Program-made: the position numbers and the translations under genes
The notes under the pieces: model-generated
What the model saw: only the letters and a program-made list of their open reading frames with translations
Told to the model about the DNA's origin: nothing
Database searches by the model: none
In this document: positions 1 through 8,433 of the stretch, piece by piece
Numbering within the stretch: position 1 is the first letter of the stretch
Layout of the letters: each line of letters starts with the position of its first letter
Assembly: GCA_018384375.1 (NCBI GenBank)
Contig: JAHAYJ010000096.1
Location: 1-51,022, forward strand
DNA: 51,022 nucleotides
DNA from: Lachnospiraceae bacterium
GTDB lineage: Bacteria > Bacillota > Clostridia > Lachnospirales > Lachnospiraceae
Reading direction: 5' to 3'

Positions 1-657
1 TCTCAGAAATCCAAAAAGCAAACCATACCGCATTTATCCCACATACTTTTCCAATCAGATATACCGTTGGCAATAGAATAATCAGTTGTCTGAGTGCTGT
101 CGCTATCATATTTACATATCCATTTCCTGCATCAGAATAGTGGGAGCTCCTACCCTATAAATTGAACTCACAATATCCTTTTCAAATCGAAATCCTTTCA
201 GCTCAAAATGTATTTCCTTGTTCTGTACCATATGCAGAACAAAGCCCATAATAGCGGCTGACCACTGACCGCAAACGGTAGCAATTGCAGCACCCCTGAT
301 TCCCATCTGCGGAAAGCCAAAGAGTCCAAATATCAATATGGGATCTAATACAAGATTGACAATCGCTCCCGCAATTTGTGCCAGCATACTGAGAAAGGTT
401 CTTCCCGTAGCCTGCAGGATTCTCTGAAAAAAGGTCCCCAAAAATATTCCCGTACAGAAAAGCTGACATATTCGAAGATATTCAGTGCCCATCTGAAGCG
501 TACTGGTATCCTGTGTAAAGCAGCCGATAAAAGCTTTGGTCCCAAGCACGCCCCACAATATGAATATTAAAGAGCTGCCTACTGTAACCCAAAGCCCGGT
601 TGTCGCTGTCCGGTTCACCTTATCAAACTTTTGGGCCCCAAGATATCTTGATACCAC
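1..657 (-). pseudogene. MATE family efflux transporter remnant
   Basis: The minus strand reads as a MATE (multidrug and toxin extrusion) membrane transporter. It starts inside the family motif VSRYLGA, which normally lies some 60-70 residues into the protein, and runs through DPILIFGLFGFPQMGIRGAA to GAPTILMQ, where the frame stops at 112. In a second frame, positions 1 to about 130 continue with a typical MATE C-terminal stretch (AGNGYVNMIATALRQ, then LLPTVYLIGK). About 110-120 residues of the usual middle are missing between the two pieces, and the frame changes at the join. The 5' end is also missing: an in-frame stop lies a few codons upstream of the first conserved residue. The gene is therefore broken at least twice and continues beyond the left edge of the window. 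Confidence 0.8.
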
Positions 658-690
658 AGCATTGATATCAAAATCCGCCTTTCAGAAAAT

Positions 691-740
691 AAAAAAGCGC
701 AAAATCACTGGAGGATGGCACTCCTCCCGATTTCACGCTT
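691..740 (-). terminator. Intrinsic terminator after the DUF4299 gene
   Basis: On the minus strand an imperfect stem (AAGCG..AAATC..GAGGA pairing with TCCTC..GATTT..GCGCTT) is followed by a run of T. It lies about 60 bases past the stop codon at 801. Confidence 0.55.
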
Positions 741-800
741 ATTAGCCGGCCTGATTGATTGGAAGTATAACATAAATTGAGAAATATTTAAAGAAGCATT

Positions 801-1676
801 TTAACAAATTTCACTAATCATATGATCTATCTCATCCTTCGTTATTGAAGGAATCAGTAAATGCGTACCATCAAATTGTCTGGCTCCGTGTTCTGACATG
901 TAGGATATAAATCTATCATACGAAAACATGCCATCCCTTGCCTGATTCTCAGAAAAGATATAAAACCTTACTAAGCCTTCATCAATTTTGATGGAATCCA
1001 AATTAAGAAAATCATCCGCCTTAACCGGAAAAATACTTACGCACTCTTCCGTAAGTGTATAAATGGCAAGAATTTTTCCATCTGCCTTATTCTGCATTAA
1101 TGTCGGTTTCGCATAATATGCATCTATCGCTTGCATATCATGGAGAAGCTGTTCAAATTTCTGCAAATCCTTACATTCACTAAATTCTAAAACCTGTTCT
1201 TTATTCATTACAAAAGGCCACATTGCCAATGTAAGAATGTATGTACTGTATTCCTTCTTACAGAATTCATGCAGCGATTGCAGGCTAAACTGCGTCATAT
1301 TCGGTATATTGTCTTCCAATGTCTGTGTCGTATATTCCCTCTCCTCCTCAACACAGTACAGAGCTACTCTCTTTAACTGCCTTTCTACTTCTTTAACAAT
1401 CCTGACAAAATCAGATATTTCTGTAGCGGTGGTTGGGATATTGTAGCTTAGGGATATTTCCCCCTCCGCAGCCTTACTGCCGTCGAAAAATATTCCCCTG
1501 CCGATTCTTGTGGGATTGTATAGCACTGCTGTATTCTGATTGATAACATCCTCCTGCAGTATGTAAAACTCATTACTGCTTCCATACTTCAAATTGCAAT
1601 TCTTTAAAATCAATTTTAAGTCAATATTTTTATTGCCAAAAAAACCTTTTTTTCTTATTTGTAATGTAAATGCCAT
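801..1676 (-). CDS. DUF4299-like protein of unknown function
   Basis: This 291-residue protein has no signal peptide or membrane segment and looks cytoplasmic. The N-terminus MAFTLQIRKKGFFGNKNID resembles what I recall of the DUF4299 family of Firmicutes, which starts with a beta strand followed by a KKxxFG motif. The rest is a mixed alpha/beta sequence with many aromatic residues and no catalytic motif that I recognise. The gene appears to be single: its 3' end has its own terminator and 5' of it lie 150 bases before the next hairpin. No function is known for the family. The assignment is by memory of the N-terminal pattern only, so treat the family name as tentative; the reading frame itself is convincing. 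Confidence 0.65.
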   Translation of the reverse strand: MAFTLQIRKKGFFGNKNIDLKLILKNCNLKYGSSNEFYILQEDVINQNTAVLYNPTRIGRGIFFDGSKAAEGEISLSYNIPTTATEISDFVRIVKEVERQLKRVALYCVEEEREYTTQTLEDNIPNMTQFSLQSLHEFCKKEYSTYILTLAMWPFVMNKEQVLEFSECKDLQKFEQLLHDMQAIDAYYAKPTLMQNKADGKILAIYTLTEECVSIFPVKADDFLNLDSIKIDEGLVRFYIFSENQARDGMFSYDRFISYMSEHGARQFDGTHLLIPSITKDEIDHMISEIC

Positions 1677-1825
1677 GTTGTATTTCCTTTCGAATCTATA
1701 TCACTTTCCATATTTTCTTATACGGTTTGTAAATACATATACATTTTTATTATATTACAACATCACTTTCCTATCAACCTATTACTATAAGGAAGGCGCC
1801 TGCATACCTATGAATCAGCAAAAAC

Positions 1826-1854
1826 AGCCGGTACAAACGCTGATTGTACCGGCT
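1826..1854 (-). terminator. Intrinsic terminator after oleate hydratase
   Basis: An 11-bp perfect stem (AGCCGGTACAA / TTGTACCGGCT, 7-base loop) lies 12 bases past the ohyA stop. On the minus strand it is followed by TGTTTTTG; on the plus strand by ATTTTTTG, so it could act both ways. Confidence 0.85.
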
Positions 1855-1865
1855 ATTTTTTGTAA

Positions 1866-3845
1866 TTAAATCATTCCATCCTTTAATACATCATGGTCCC
1901 GTAACACCTTTTCAATTACCGTTCCCTTTATCAGATTCAGGAGCGGTTTTTTCAGCGCGTTAAGTGGTCCCGGCAATTCAATTTCAAGAGGTGACTTTCC
2001 ATCCATCAGCCTCACACTGCTCTCAAGCAACTCGCGGATGTCATAGACACTGCCCCACACCTCCGGTACGCCTCTGTCCACACCCAGCAGTCCATATACC
2101 GCCTCCATTGCGGTTCTTACCGAATACTCAGTGGTGAAAACAGTATCCCTCGGAGTCTCCGTAAACTGCCCTAAGAATGCAAAGTTTACGCAGCCATCCG
2201 GGATCACATCCGGTCTATCCCCTTTAGTTCTCGGCATAAAGAAGGCTGTGATATAAGGCATCATGGTAGGCACACAGACAGCACTGTTCTCTGCCAGCTC
2301 AGGAATCTCTTCTGTCGGCACGCCAAGGTGATACAGCCATTCCTGCGTAATCTCCTTGCCGGTGCACTCCTTCATCGGCTTCTTGATAAAATCTCCCGGC
2401 ACATCCGTAAATAATCCATACACCCAGACGCATACCTTGTCCTTGTCCTGATCCTTAAACTGTCCCTGTCTGTTGATTGTCCAGCTCATTAACCAGCTGG
2501 AATCCTGACAGCTTACAATTCCACCGGTTACCACCCTGCCACTCTTGGGATCCCGCTTGCAGATATTGGTAATATACGGCAGAATCTTATCATCCAGCGT
2601 TGTTACCGTTGCAGATTCCCAATTTGTCTTTGCCACATCAGAGCAGAACTTTTCAGGATGACCAAAGGACGGATCCTGCTTTGCAATGTTTTTCCATAGA
2701 TTCCAGCAGCCACTGGTTCTCACCTCTGCATCTCCGTTCGGTGCATGGTTCTGGTCACCGTAAATGCTACCCTCCGTACAGCTTCCGTTTGTCACAAATA
2801 CCAGATCATTCTCGGAAAGCATGATTCCGTTTTCCACGCCCCCAACCCTGCATTCAATGGTCTTTGCTACCTTCCTGTTATTTTCAAATTCAAAAATAAC
2901 ATTTGTCACCTCGGTATGAAACCGGAAATCAACTCCCGCATCTTCCAAATACTTCTGCATAGGAAGAATCAATGACTCATACTGGTTAAACTTGGTAAAT
3001 TTCAATGCACTGAAATCAGGAAGTCCGGCAATATGATGAATAAATCTCTGGAAATAAAGTTTCATTTCCAGCGCACTATGCCAGTTTTCAAACGCAAACA
3101 TGGTTCTCCAGTACAACCAGAAGGTAGAATTAAATACTTCCTCATCAAACACATCCTCTATGGTCTTATCATAAAGATCCTCATCCTTTGTCATAAAGAG
3201 CTTCATGATCTCCATGCAGCCCTTCTGACTGAGATTAAATTTGCCGTCAGTATGTGCATCCTTGCCACAATTTACTGTTGCACGGCACAGAGAATAGTTC
3301 GGGTCCTCCTTATTCAGCCAGTAAAATTCATCCAGAACCGAAGCTCCCGGTATTTCCAGAGAAGGAATGCTTCGGAACAGATCCCACAGACATTCAAAAT
3401 GATTTTCCATCTCGCGGCCACCACGCATCACATATCCTCTGGTTGCATCATAAATTCCATCGCATGCGCCACCGGCAATGTCCATTGCCTCCAGAATATG
3501 GATGTGAGAGCCGGACATCTGTCCATCCCGTACCAGGAAGCAGGCTGTTGCCAAAGCCGCAAGACCACTTCCAACAATGTAGGCATTTTTATCCTCCACA
3601 CCCTCAGGCTTTTTCGGCCTTGCAAATGCCTCATAATTTCCGTTCGTATAATAAATTCCCTTACTGTTTTTTTGGTTTTTTCCCCTTTCTGTATTGCGGT
3701 ACTCCTGCCTTTCCCCGGAGGCACTCGCTTCCTTTTGCTTTCCCTCATTTTCCGCTTTTCTGTGCTTTTTTACCGCAATGGCAGTTGCCCCGGCTCCTGC
3801 CGCAATTGCTGCCATGCCAATTCCAAACTTCTTTTTTGTTGCCAT
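1866..3845 (-). CDS. ohyA: Oleate hydratase (fatty acid double-bond hydratase)
   Basis: A 659-residue FAD-dependent hydratase of the myosin-cross-reactive antigen family, which adds water to the cis-9 double bond of oleate or linoleate and so detoxifies unsaturated fatty acids in gut bacteria. The dinucleotide-binding motif VGSGLAAL lies at residues 91-98, followed by ILEAMDIAGGACDG and the family block RGGREMENHFECLWDL. The core matches the usual length of about 570-590 residues. In front of it is an unusual N-terminal extension: Lys-rich start, an Ala/Gly-rich hydrophobic stretch at about 7-25, then roughly 45 polar, highly charged residues, which may tether the enzyme to the membrane. I chose ATG at 3845 because AAAGGTGG precedes it at proper spacing; a GTG four codons upstream overlaps that ribosome site. 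A TetR-type gene lies directly upstream. Confidence 0.95.
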   Translation of the reverse strand: MATKKKFGIGMAAIAAGAGATAIAVKKHRKAENEGKQKEASASGERQEYRNTERGKNQKNSKGIYYTNGNYEAFARPKKPEGVEDKNAYIVGSGLAALATACFLVRDGQMSGSHIHILEAMDIAGGACDGIYDATRGYVMRGGREMENHFECLWDLFRSIPSLEIPGASVLDEFYWLNKEDPNYSLCRATVNCGKDAHTDGKFNLSQKGCMEIMKLFMTKDEDLYDKTIEDVFDEEVFNSTFWLYWRTMFAFENWHSALEMKLYFQRFIHHIAGLPDFSALKFTKFNQYESLILPMQKYLEDAGVDFRFHTEVTNVIFEFENNRKVAKTIECRVGGVENGIMLSENDLVFVTNGSCTEGSIYGDQNHAPNGDAEVRTSGCWNLWKNIAKQDPSFGHPEKFCSDVAKTNWESATVTTLDDKILPYITNICKRDPKSGRVVTGGIVSCQDSSWLMSWTINRQGQFKDQDKDKVCVWVYGLFTDVPGDFIKKPMKECTGKEITQEWLYHLGVPTEEIPELAENSAVCVPTMMPYITAFFMPRTKGDRPDVIPDGCVNFAFLGQFTETPRDTVFTTEYSVRTAMEAVYGLLGVDRGVPEVWGSVYDIRELLESSVRLMDGKSPLEIELPGPLNALKKPLLNLIKGTVIEKVLRDHDVLKDGMI

Positions 3846-3925
3846 AGTATTTACCACCTTTCCTCTGTTTGTAGCTTTTTGATTTAGGCTTATTTTATAC
3901 CGGCAATATTAACCCTCCAATTTAC

Positions 3926-3968
3926 AAAAAGGGCGAAATGATAAAAATTTTATCATTTCACCCTTTTT
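3926..3968. terminator. Large palindrome between tetR and ohyA
   Basis: A 43-bp near-perfect palindrome (AAAAAGGGCGAAATGATAAAA and its complement, one mismatch) lies 12 bases past the TetR stop. The arms begin with A5 and end with T5, as in a bidirectional terminator. It also sits about 80 bases before ohyA, so a role as an operator cannot be excluded. Confidence 0.75.
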
Positions 3969-3980
3969 GATTAAAATATT

Positions 3981-4547
3981 TTAAATCTTCTTTGTCTGTT
4001 CAAAATTATGAATGGAATTCGTGATATTACCGCGAAGCGTAGTACTCATCCGCTCAACAAGCATCTTGTAGTCATCCTTCATGCCCCGTCCGATCCAGTC
4101 CAGCATAATTCCCACAAAGCCGTATTTGTAGAATTCGGCAATAAATGCCTTATCCTCCTCCGGCAAATCATTTCCAACACATTTTTCCTCGACCACATCC
4201 GCAATCAACCGATAGGTAAGCTTATACAGATAGCTCTCTATTTTCTCCCGGCTGACTGTACTGTATACATTCAGGATAAAAGGCTTATTATCCAAAACTG
4301 CCTCAAACACCTGACACATTCCCTCCTGCCACGTATCGTAGGTCTTTTTGTCCTGCAACGCCCGTTTGCCATCCTCCACACAGGCCCACTCAACCAAATC
4401 GTAGATATCCTGAAAGTGGTAATAAAAGGACATTCGGCTGATACCGCAGTCATTTGTCAGATCCTGAATGGTTATCTTGTCAATCTTTTTTTGCAGCAAA
4501 AGCCTTTTCAGAGATGCTTCCAGCGCCAGTTTTGTTGTATTCGACAT
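3981..4547 (-). CDS. TetR/AcrR-family transcriptional regulator
   Basis: A 188-residue regulator. Residues about 5-50 form the TetR DNA-binding domain with the helix-turn-helix in ITIQDLTNDCGISRMSFYYHF; the C-terminal part (VFEAVLDNKPFILNVYSTVSREKIESYLY) resembles the DhaS-type TetR_C_33 ligand domain. Start chosen at ATG 4547, preceded by AGAGGAAATGCT; the reading frame is open for 29 further codons upstream but those residues are not family-like. It lies immediately upstream of oleate hydratase, separated by a strong palindrome, so control of ohyA in response to fatty acids is a reasonable guess, not shown by the sequence. Confidence 0.85.
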   Translation of the reverse strand: MSNTTKLALEASLKRLLLQKKIDKITIQDLTNDCGISRMSFYYHFQDIYDLVEWACVEDGKRALQDKKTYDTWQEGMCQVFEAVLDNKPFILNVYSTVSREKIESYLYKLTYRLIADVVEEKCVGNDLPEEDKAFIAEFYKYGFVGIMLDWIGRGMKDDYKMLVERMSTTLRGNITNSIHNFEQTKKI

Positions 4548-4635
4548 AGCATTTCCTCTTTCCGTGCAAATACAATTTATCATAAATATTATAGCGGTAT
4601 TTTTCTTTCCATTCAAGCAAAAGAATTTTGTCATC

Positions 4636-5529
4636 TCACGCAGGGAATGCTCTTTTTTCTGTTTCCCTCCTTACTACGCTTATGATCTCATCCCAGTTAT
4701 CCAACACATATCTGCCAACCACCGGATCATACATTTTTCCGAGATTCTTCTCTATTTCCTCATAGCAATATGCAAAGTCATGGGCTTTTCGATAACAGCG
4801 GTTGGAGGTAATCGCGTCAATGGAATCACAGATTGCTATGATTCTTGCCCCGATCGGTATTTCTGCACCGGCTTTGCCGGTAGGATACCCTTTCCCGTCA
4901 AATCTTTCATGATGCATCAGAACAATATCCGAAAGTTCACTGAGCTTATGGGATTTTCCGAGGATATCAGCACCAATGGCCGGATGTCTTTTCATGCTTT
5001 CAAACTCTTCCTCCGTCAGTTTTCCCTCTTTATTTAAAACAGCATCCGGCACACCAATCTTGCCAATGTCGTGCAGGTGGGCTGCTATGTGTATTTTTTC
5101 CTTATCTTCCTCCTTAAGCCCGATCAACTCACAAACCTTCAATGCCATATCACTCACGCGCTGGGAGTGTCCCGCAGTGTAAGGGTCTTTGGCATCCAGC
5201 GCGCAGGTGATACATTCAATGATCTCATGATAATTGATTTCATTTTCCAGCTTCGTACCATACGAAATACGATACATGTTTTTTCTGCTGATAGCACCGA
5301 TATCTTCTAACAGATTGATCATACGATATACGGTCGCTGTACCGATGGTCGGATCATGGGAAGAGGCTTTATAGTAGATTTCCTTACAGCTGGCGCATTC
5401 CTCCTCCAGAATGACATCCAGGAGCATCCTGCGCTGCCTGGTAATCCTGCACCCCTGCTTTCGCAGCTTTGTAAGCACCATTTCCTTCTTCATTTGTGTT
5501 CTATGGAAGTTGACCGTATCCTTACTCAT
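4636..5529 (-). CDS. Fur-type winged helix fused to HD-GYP phosphodiesterase domain
   Basis: A 297-residue fusion. Residues about 12-88 match the DNA-binding half of Fur (GCRITRQRRMLLDVI, then IGTATVYRMINLLEDIGAIS). The Fur dimerisation and metal-binding half, with its HxH and CxxC ligands, is absent. In its place residues about 97-285 form a complete HD-GYP domain: H121, HDIGKIGVP at 153-161, H182, HHERFDGKGYP at 206-216 and ARIIAICDSIDAITSNRCYR. HD-GYP domains of this type hydrolyse cyclic di-GMP or related dinucleotides. The gene starts inside the end of feoB (8-base overlap, ATGAGTAA), with AAAGGA as ribosome site, so it is translationally coupled to iron transport. The predicted role is an iron-linked regulator sensing or degrading a cyclic dinucleotide; that is inference. 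Confidence 0.9.
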   Translation of the reverse strand: MSKDTVNFHRTQMKKEMVLTKLRKQGCRITRQRRMLLDVILEEECASCKEIYYKASSHDPTIGTATVYRMINLLEDIGAISRKNMYRISYGTKLENEINYHEIIECITCALDAKDPYTAGHSQRVSDMALKVCELIGLKEEDKEKIHIAAHLHDIGKIGVPDAVLNKEGKLTEEEFESMKRHPAIGADILGKSHKLSELSDIVLMHHERFDGKGYPTGKAGAEIPIGARIIAICDSIDAITSNRCYRKAHDFAYCYEEIEKNLGKMYDPVVGRYVLDNWDEIISVVRRETEKRAFPA

Positions 5530-7681
5530 GCCATTCCTTTACATCCGTCTTAAAGGTCTTGCTCTCTTTGTATGGTCTAAACAGCAGGTAAAGAATACCG
5601 ATGATCAACAATATTGCCACCGCAGTTCCGATTCCGAAGGTTCCGGTAGTAATTAATGTACCGATCTGATAAATACACAGGGAAACTACATAAGCAAGTC
5701 CACACTGATATCCAATTGCGAACCAGAACCACTTTGCGTTGTTCATCTCTCTCTTGATTGCGCCCATGGCAGCAAAGCAGGGAGCACAGAGAAGATTGAA
5801 TACCAGGAAGCCATAGGAAGCAACAGGTGTCATGACACTGGCCAGATTACCCCAGATTTCAGCTCCGTCCTCTGCCACCTCTGCAAAACCGAAGAGCAGT
5901 CCGAAGGTTGCCACCACATTTTCCTTGGCGATCAAGCCGGTAACGGCTGCAACAGCCATTTTCCATCCTTCCCCTGCCTGTGTCCATCCAAGAGGCGCAA
6001 ATATCCACGCAATGGCGCTTCCGATTCGAGCCAGAATACTTTCATTCAGCTGTTCGGCCTCCAGCATACCAAAGCCGCCCTCTGTCCATCCAAAGCTCAT
6101 TAAGAACCAGAGAACGATCGTTGATAACAGAATGATCGTACCTGCCTTTTTGATGAAGGACCAGCCACGCTCCCACATGCTTCGAAGCACATTGGAAACA
6201 GTAGGCCAGTGATAAGCCGGAAGCTCCATAACGAAAGGTGCAGGATCACCTGCAAACATCTTTGTTTTCTTTAAGATAATACCGGAGCAGACAATAGCTG
6301 CAACACCTACAAAATAAGCGCTCCATGATACCCAGCCCGCATTGTCAAAAAAGGCACCCGCAATCAATGCGATGATGGGGAGCTTTGCTCCGCAGGGAAC
6401 GAAGGTGGTCGTCATGATCGTCATCTTACGGTCACGATCGTTCTCGATCGTACGGGATGCCATGATTCCCGGTACACCGCAGCCGCTTCCGATCAGCATA
6501 GGAATGAAGGATTTCCCGGAAAGGCCAAATTTGCGGAAAATACGGTCCATGATAAATGCCACACGCGCCATATAGCCACAGCTCTCCAGGAACGCCAAAA
6601 ACAGGAACAACACCAGCATCTGCGGTACAAATCCAAGTACAGCTCCGACACCGGAAATAATACCGTCAACAATCAGTCCTGTCAGCCAGTCCGCGCAGCC
6701 GATGCCTTCAAAAAAGCTCTGGGCTCCCGGAACAATCCATTCTCCAAACAAGGTATCATTGGTCCAGCCGGTAAGCCAGTCTCCCACAGTTGTAACCGAT
6801 ACATAATACACCACGAACATGACCAGAGCGAAAATAGGAAGTGCCAGCCACCGGTTCGTCACAATACGATCAATCTTATCTGAGGTTGTCAGCTTTTCCT
6901 TGCTTGATTTTGTCACACACTCTCCGATGATGGAAGAAATGTAGACATATCTCTCATTGGTAATGATGCTTTCCGTATCATCATCAAAGGCCTTTTCCAG
7001 CATCTGAATCTCAGCAGACACATCCGGGACCGTCTTCATTCGGCTCTGAATCTTGTCGTCCTTCTCGAGCAGCTTAATGGCAAAGAAGCGCTTCTGCTCT
7101 TCCGGCACAGAGTTTCCAAGTTTATCTTCCACTGCGGTAATGATCTCCTCAGCCTCCTGCGAAAAGGTGTGTACCGGATTTGCCACAGCTTTCTTTTGTG
7201 CCAGGGCAACCGCCTTTTCTGCGGCCTTCTGAATCCCTGTTCCCTTCAGCGCAGAAATTTCCACCACTTCACAGCCAAGCTTCCGGCTAAGCTTATCAAC
7301 GTATATTTTGTCTCCGGTCTTCTCCAGAATATCCATCATGTTAACTGCCATCACTACCGGGATCCCAAGCTCCATGACCTGTGTGGACAGATACAGATTT
7401 CTTTCAATATTAGTGCCATCCACAATATTGATGATGGCATCCGGTCTTTCCCCGATCAGATAATTTCTGGCAACCACTTCTTCCAGAGTGTAAGGGGATA
7501 AAGAGTAGATCCCCGGCAGGTCCATAATGATAACGTCCTTATGCCCTTTTAATTTTCCTTCCTTTTTTTCTACAGTTACCCCCGGCCAGTTCCCAACAAA
7601 CTGGTTGGAACCGGTCAGTGCATTAAACAACGTTGTTTTACCACTATTCGGATTACCCGCAAGTGCAATTTTAACTGACAT
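5522..7681 (-). CDS. feoB: Ferrous iron transport protein B
   Basis: A 719-residue membrane Fe2+ transporter with an N-terminal G domain: GNPNSGKT (G1, residues 9-16), the conserved FVGNWPGVTVEKKEG (G2), DLPG (G3) and NMMD (G4). The helical GDI-like domain and the two Gate regions follow, with GSGCGVPGIMASRT and a C-terminal PCFAAMGAIKREM. Length is normal for FeoB. Start ATG 7681 has GGAGGAGACGATCAATT before it. It follows two feoA genes and is followed by the overlapping Fur-HD-GYP gene. An RTTAG-N6-CTAAY dyad lies just upstream, between feoA and feoB. Confidence 0.98.
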   Translation of the reverse strand: MSVKIALAGNPNSGKTTLFNALTGSNQFVGNWPGVTVEKKEGKLKGHKDVIIMDLPGIYSLSPYTLEEVVARNYLIGERPDAIINIVDGTNIERNLYLSTQVMELGIPVVMAVNMMDILEKTGDKIYVDKLSRKLGCEVVEISALKGTGIQKAAEKAVALAQKKAVANPVHTFSQEAEEIITAVEDKLGNSVPEEQKRFFAIKLLEKDDKIQSRMKTVPDVSAEIQMLEKAFDDDTESIITNERYVYISSIIGECVTKSSKEKLTTSDKIDRIVTNRWLALPIFALVMFVVYYVSVTTVGDWLTGWTNDTLFGEWIVPGAQSFFEGIGCADWLTGLIVDGIISGVGAVLGFVPQMLVLFLFLAFLESCGYMARVAFIMDRIFRKFGLSGKSFIPMLIGSGCGVPGIMASRTIENDRDRKMTIMTTTFVPCGAKLPIIALIAGAFFDNAGWVSWSAYFVGVAAIVCSGIILKKTKMFAGDPAPFVMELPAYHWPTVSNVLRSMWERGWSFIKKAGTIILLSTIVLWFLMSFGWTEGGFGMLEAEQLNESILARIGSAIAWIFAPLGWTQAGEGWKMAVAAVTGLIAKENVVATFGLLFGFAEVAEDGAEIWGNLASVMTPVASYGFLVFNLLCAPCFAAMGAIKREMNNAKWFWFAIGYQCGLAYVVSLCIYQIGTLITTGTFGIGTAVAILLIIGILYLLFRPYKESKTFKTDVKEWHE

Positions 7682-7710
7682 AATTGATCGTCTCCTCCTG
7701 TTTGAATTTA

Positions 7711-7726
7711 GTTAGCTTTTTCTAAC
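7711..7726. promoter_or_regulatory. Putative metal-regulator box before feoB
   Basis: GTTAG-CTTTTT-CTAAC, a 16-bp dyad in the 60-base gap between feoA and feoB, 15 bases upstream of the ribosome site. Same motif as six other sites in the window. Confidence 0.6.
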
Positions 7727-7741
7727 CTATTTGCAAAAAAA

Positions 7742-7963
7742 TTACTCGACAATTATCATTTCCGCATCAGCTTTTCTTAAAGACAGCTCATAGCCGCGCA
7801 CGGTTACCTCAATCGGATCTCCAAGAGGTGCCACCTTTCGCACATAAACAGTAACTCCTTTGGTAATGCCCATATCCATGATTCTTCTCTTAACCGGTCC
7901 GTCACCGGTAAGCTTTGTAACCTTTACAGTCTGACCGCAGGCAGTCTCCTTTAATGTCTTCAT
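7742..7963 (-). CDS. feoA: FeoA domain protein (second copy)
   Basis: A 73-residue SH3-like FeoA protein: MKTLKETACGQTVKVTKLTG, then RRIMDMGITKGVTVYVRKVAPLGDPIEVTVRGYELSLRKADA, the full FeoA pattern including the DPxEVxVRGxxLSLR motif. FeoA is a small cytoplasmic partner that stimulates FeoB. Start ATG 7963 has GAAAGGAAATAAGAAG. It is the second of two tandem feoA genes, 49 bases downstream of the first. Confidence 0.95.
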   Translation of the reverse strand: MKTLKETACGQTVKVTKLTGDGPVKRRIMDMGITKGVTVYVRKVAPLGDPIEVTVRGYELSLRKADAEMIIVE

Positions 7964-8012
7964 CTTCTTATTTCCTTTCTTTATTCATTTTGGACGCATT
8001 ATACAAGGCAGC

Positions 8013-8225
8013 TTATACCATGATCTTATTTGCCATATCCCTGCCGATCGCCACACGGGAATCCTTCACATTCACAATCAGATTTCCACCTGTGTCCGAT
8101 ACAACAGTGACATTCCCGCCTACTACAAAACCAAGATTCTCAAGAAATCTCTTTGTTTCTTCCTTTCCTCCCAATCTTTTAATGGTATTGGTCTCTCCGG
8201 CATTTAACATTGTCAGTGGCATCAT
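8013..8225 (-). CDS. feoA: FeoA domain protein (first copy)
   Basis: A 70-residue FeoA-type protein: MPLTMLNAGETNTIKRLGG, then TKRFLENLGFVVGGNVTVVSDTGGNLIVNVKDSRVAIGRDMANKI. It is divergent from the other copy and has the shorter NLIVNVKDSRVAIG form of the C-terminal strand, which is common when two FeoA proteins are encoded before FeoB. First gene of the feo operon; two ATG codons in a row follow AAGGGGTGAG. A well-formed promoter with an overlapping dyad lies upstream. Confidence 0.93.
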   Translation of the reverse strand: MMPLTMLNAGETNTIKRLGGKEETKRFLENLGFVVGGNVTVVSDTGGNLIVNVKDSRVAIGRDMANKIMV

Positions 8226-8248
8226 CTCACCCCTTCTTTCTCATTAAT

Positions 8249-8263
8249 TGAGAATTGTTTTCA
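8249..8263. promoter_or_regulatory. Candidate Fur-like box
   Basis: TGAGAAT-T-GTTTTCA agrees with the 7-1-7 Fur consensus (TGATAAT-N-ATTATCA) at 11 of 14 positions. It lies between the feo promoter and feoA. The DNA is AT-rich, so chance agreement is possible. Confidence 0.4.
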
Positions 8264-8272
8264 TTTTCAATG

Positions 8273-8304
8273 GTTAGTTTACTCTAACATTTCTAAATTG
8301 TCAA
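8273..8304 (-). promoter_or_regulatory. feo promoter with overlapping metal-regulator box
   Basis: Minus-strand promoter: -35 TTGACA (8299-8304), 17-base spacer, -10 TAAACT (8276-8281). The dyad GTTAG-N6-CTAAC at 8273-8288 covers the -10 completely, as expected for a repressor site. Confidence 0.75.
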
Positions 8305-8313
8305 TTCTCTTAT

Positions 8314-8328
8314 TGATAATTTTTTTCA
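8314..8328. promoter_or_regulatory. Candidate Fur-like box upstream of the feo promoter
   Basis: TGATAAT-T-TTTTTCA agrees with the 7-1-7 Fur consensus at 12 of 14 positions, 10 bases upstream of the feo -35. Possibly read by the Fur-HD-GYP protein; AT-rich context. Confidence 0.35.
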
Positions 8329-8433
8329 ATTCCGTATTCATTCTCTATCACTGCGTTCAAAAAATGATCGATAATGCTTGAAGATGGGAAACGAATTTCC
8401 TATAATGATTTCAAACCGACAGGAGGCAGAAAT

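Noticed and set aside
3033-3887. Long plus-strand open frame of 284 codons opposite ohyA
   Set aside because: It is antisense to a clear oleate hydratase, has no ribosome site and an unlikely Cys/His-rich composition.
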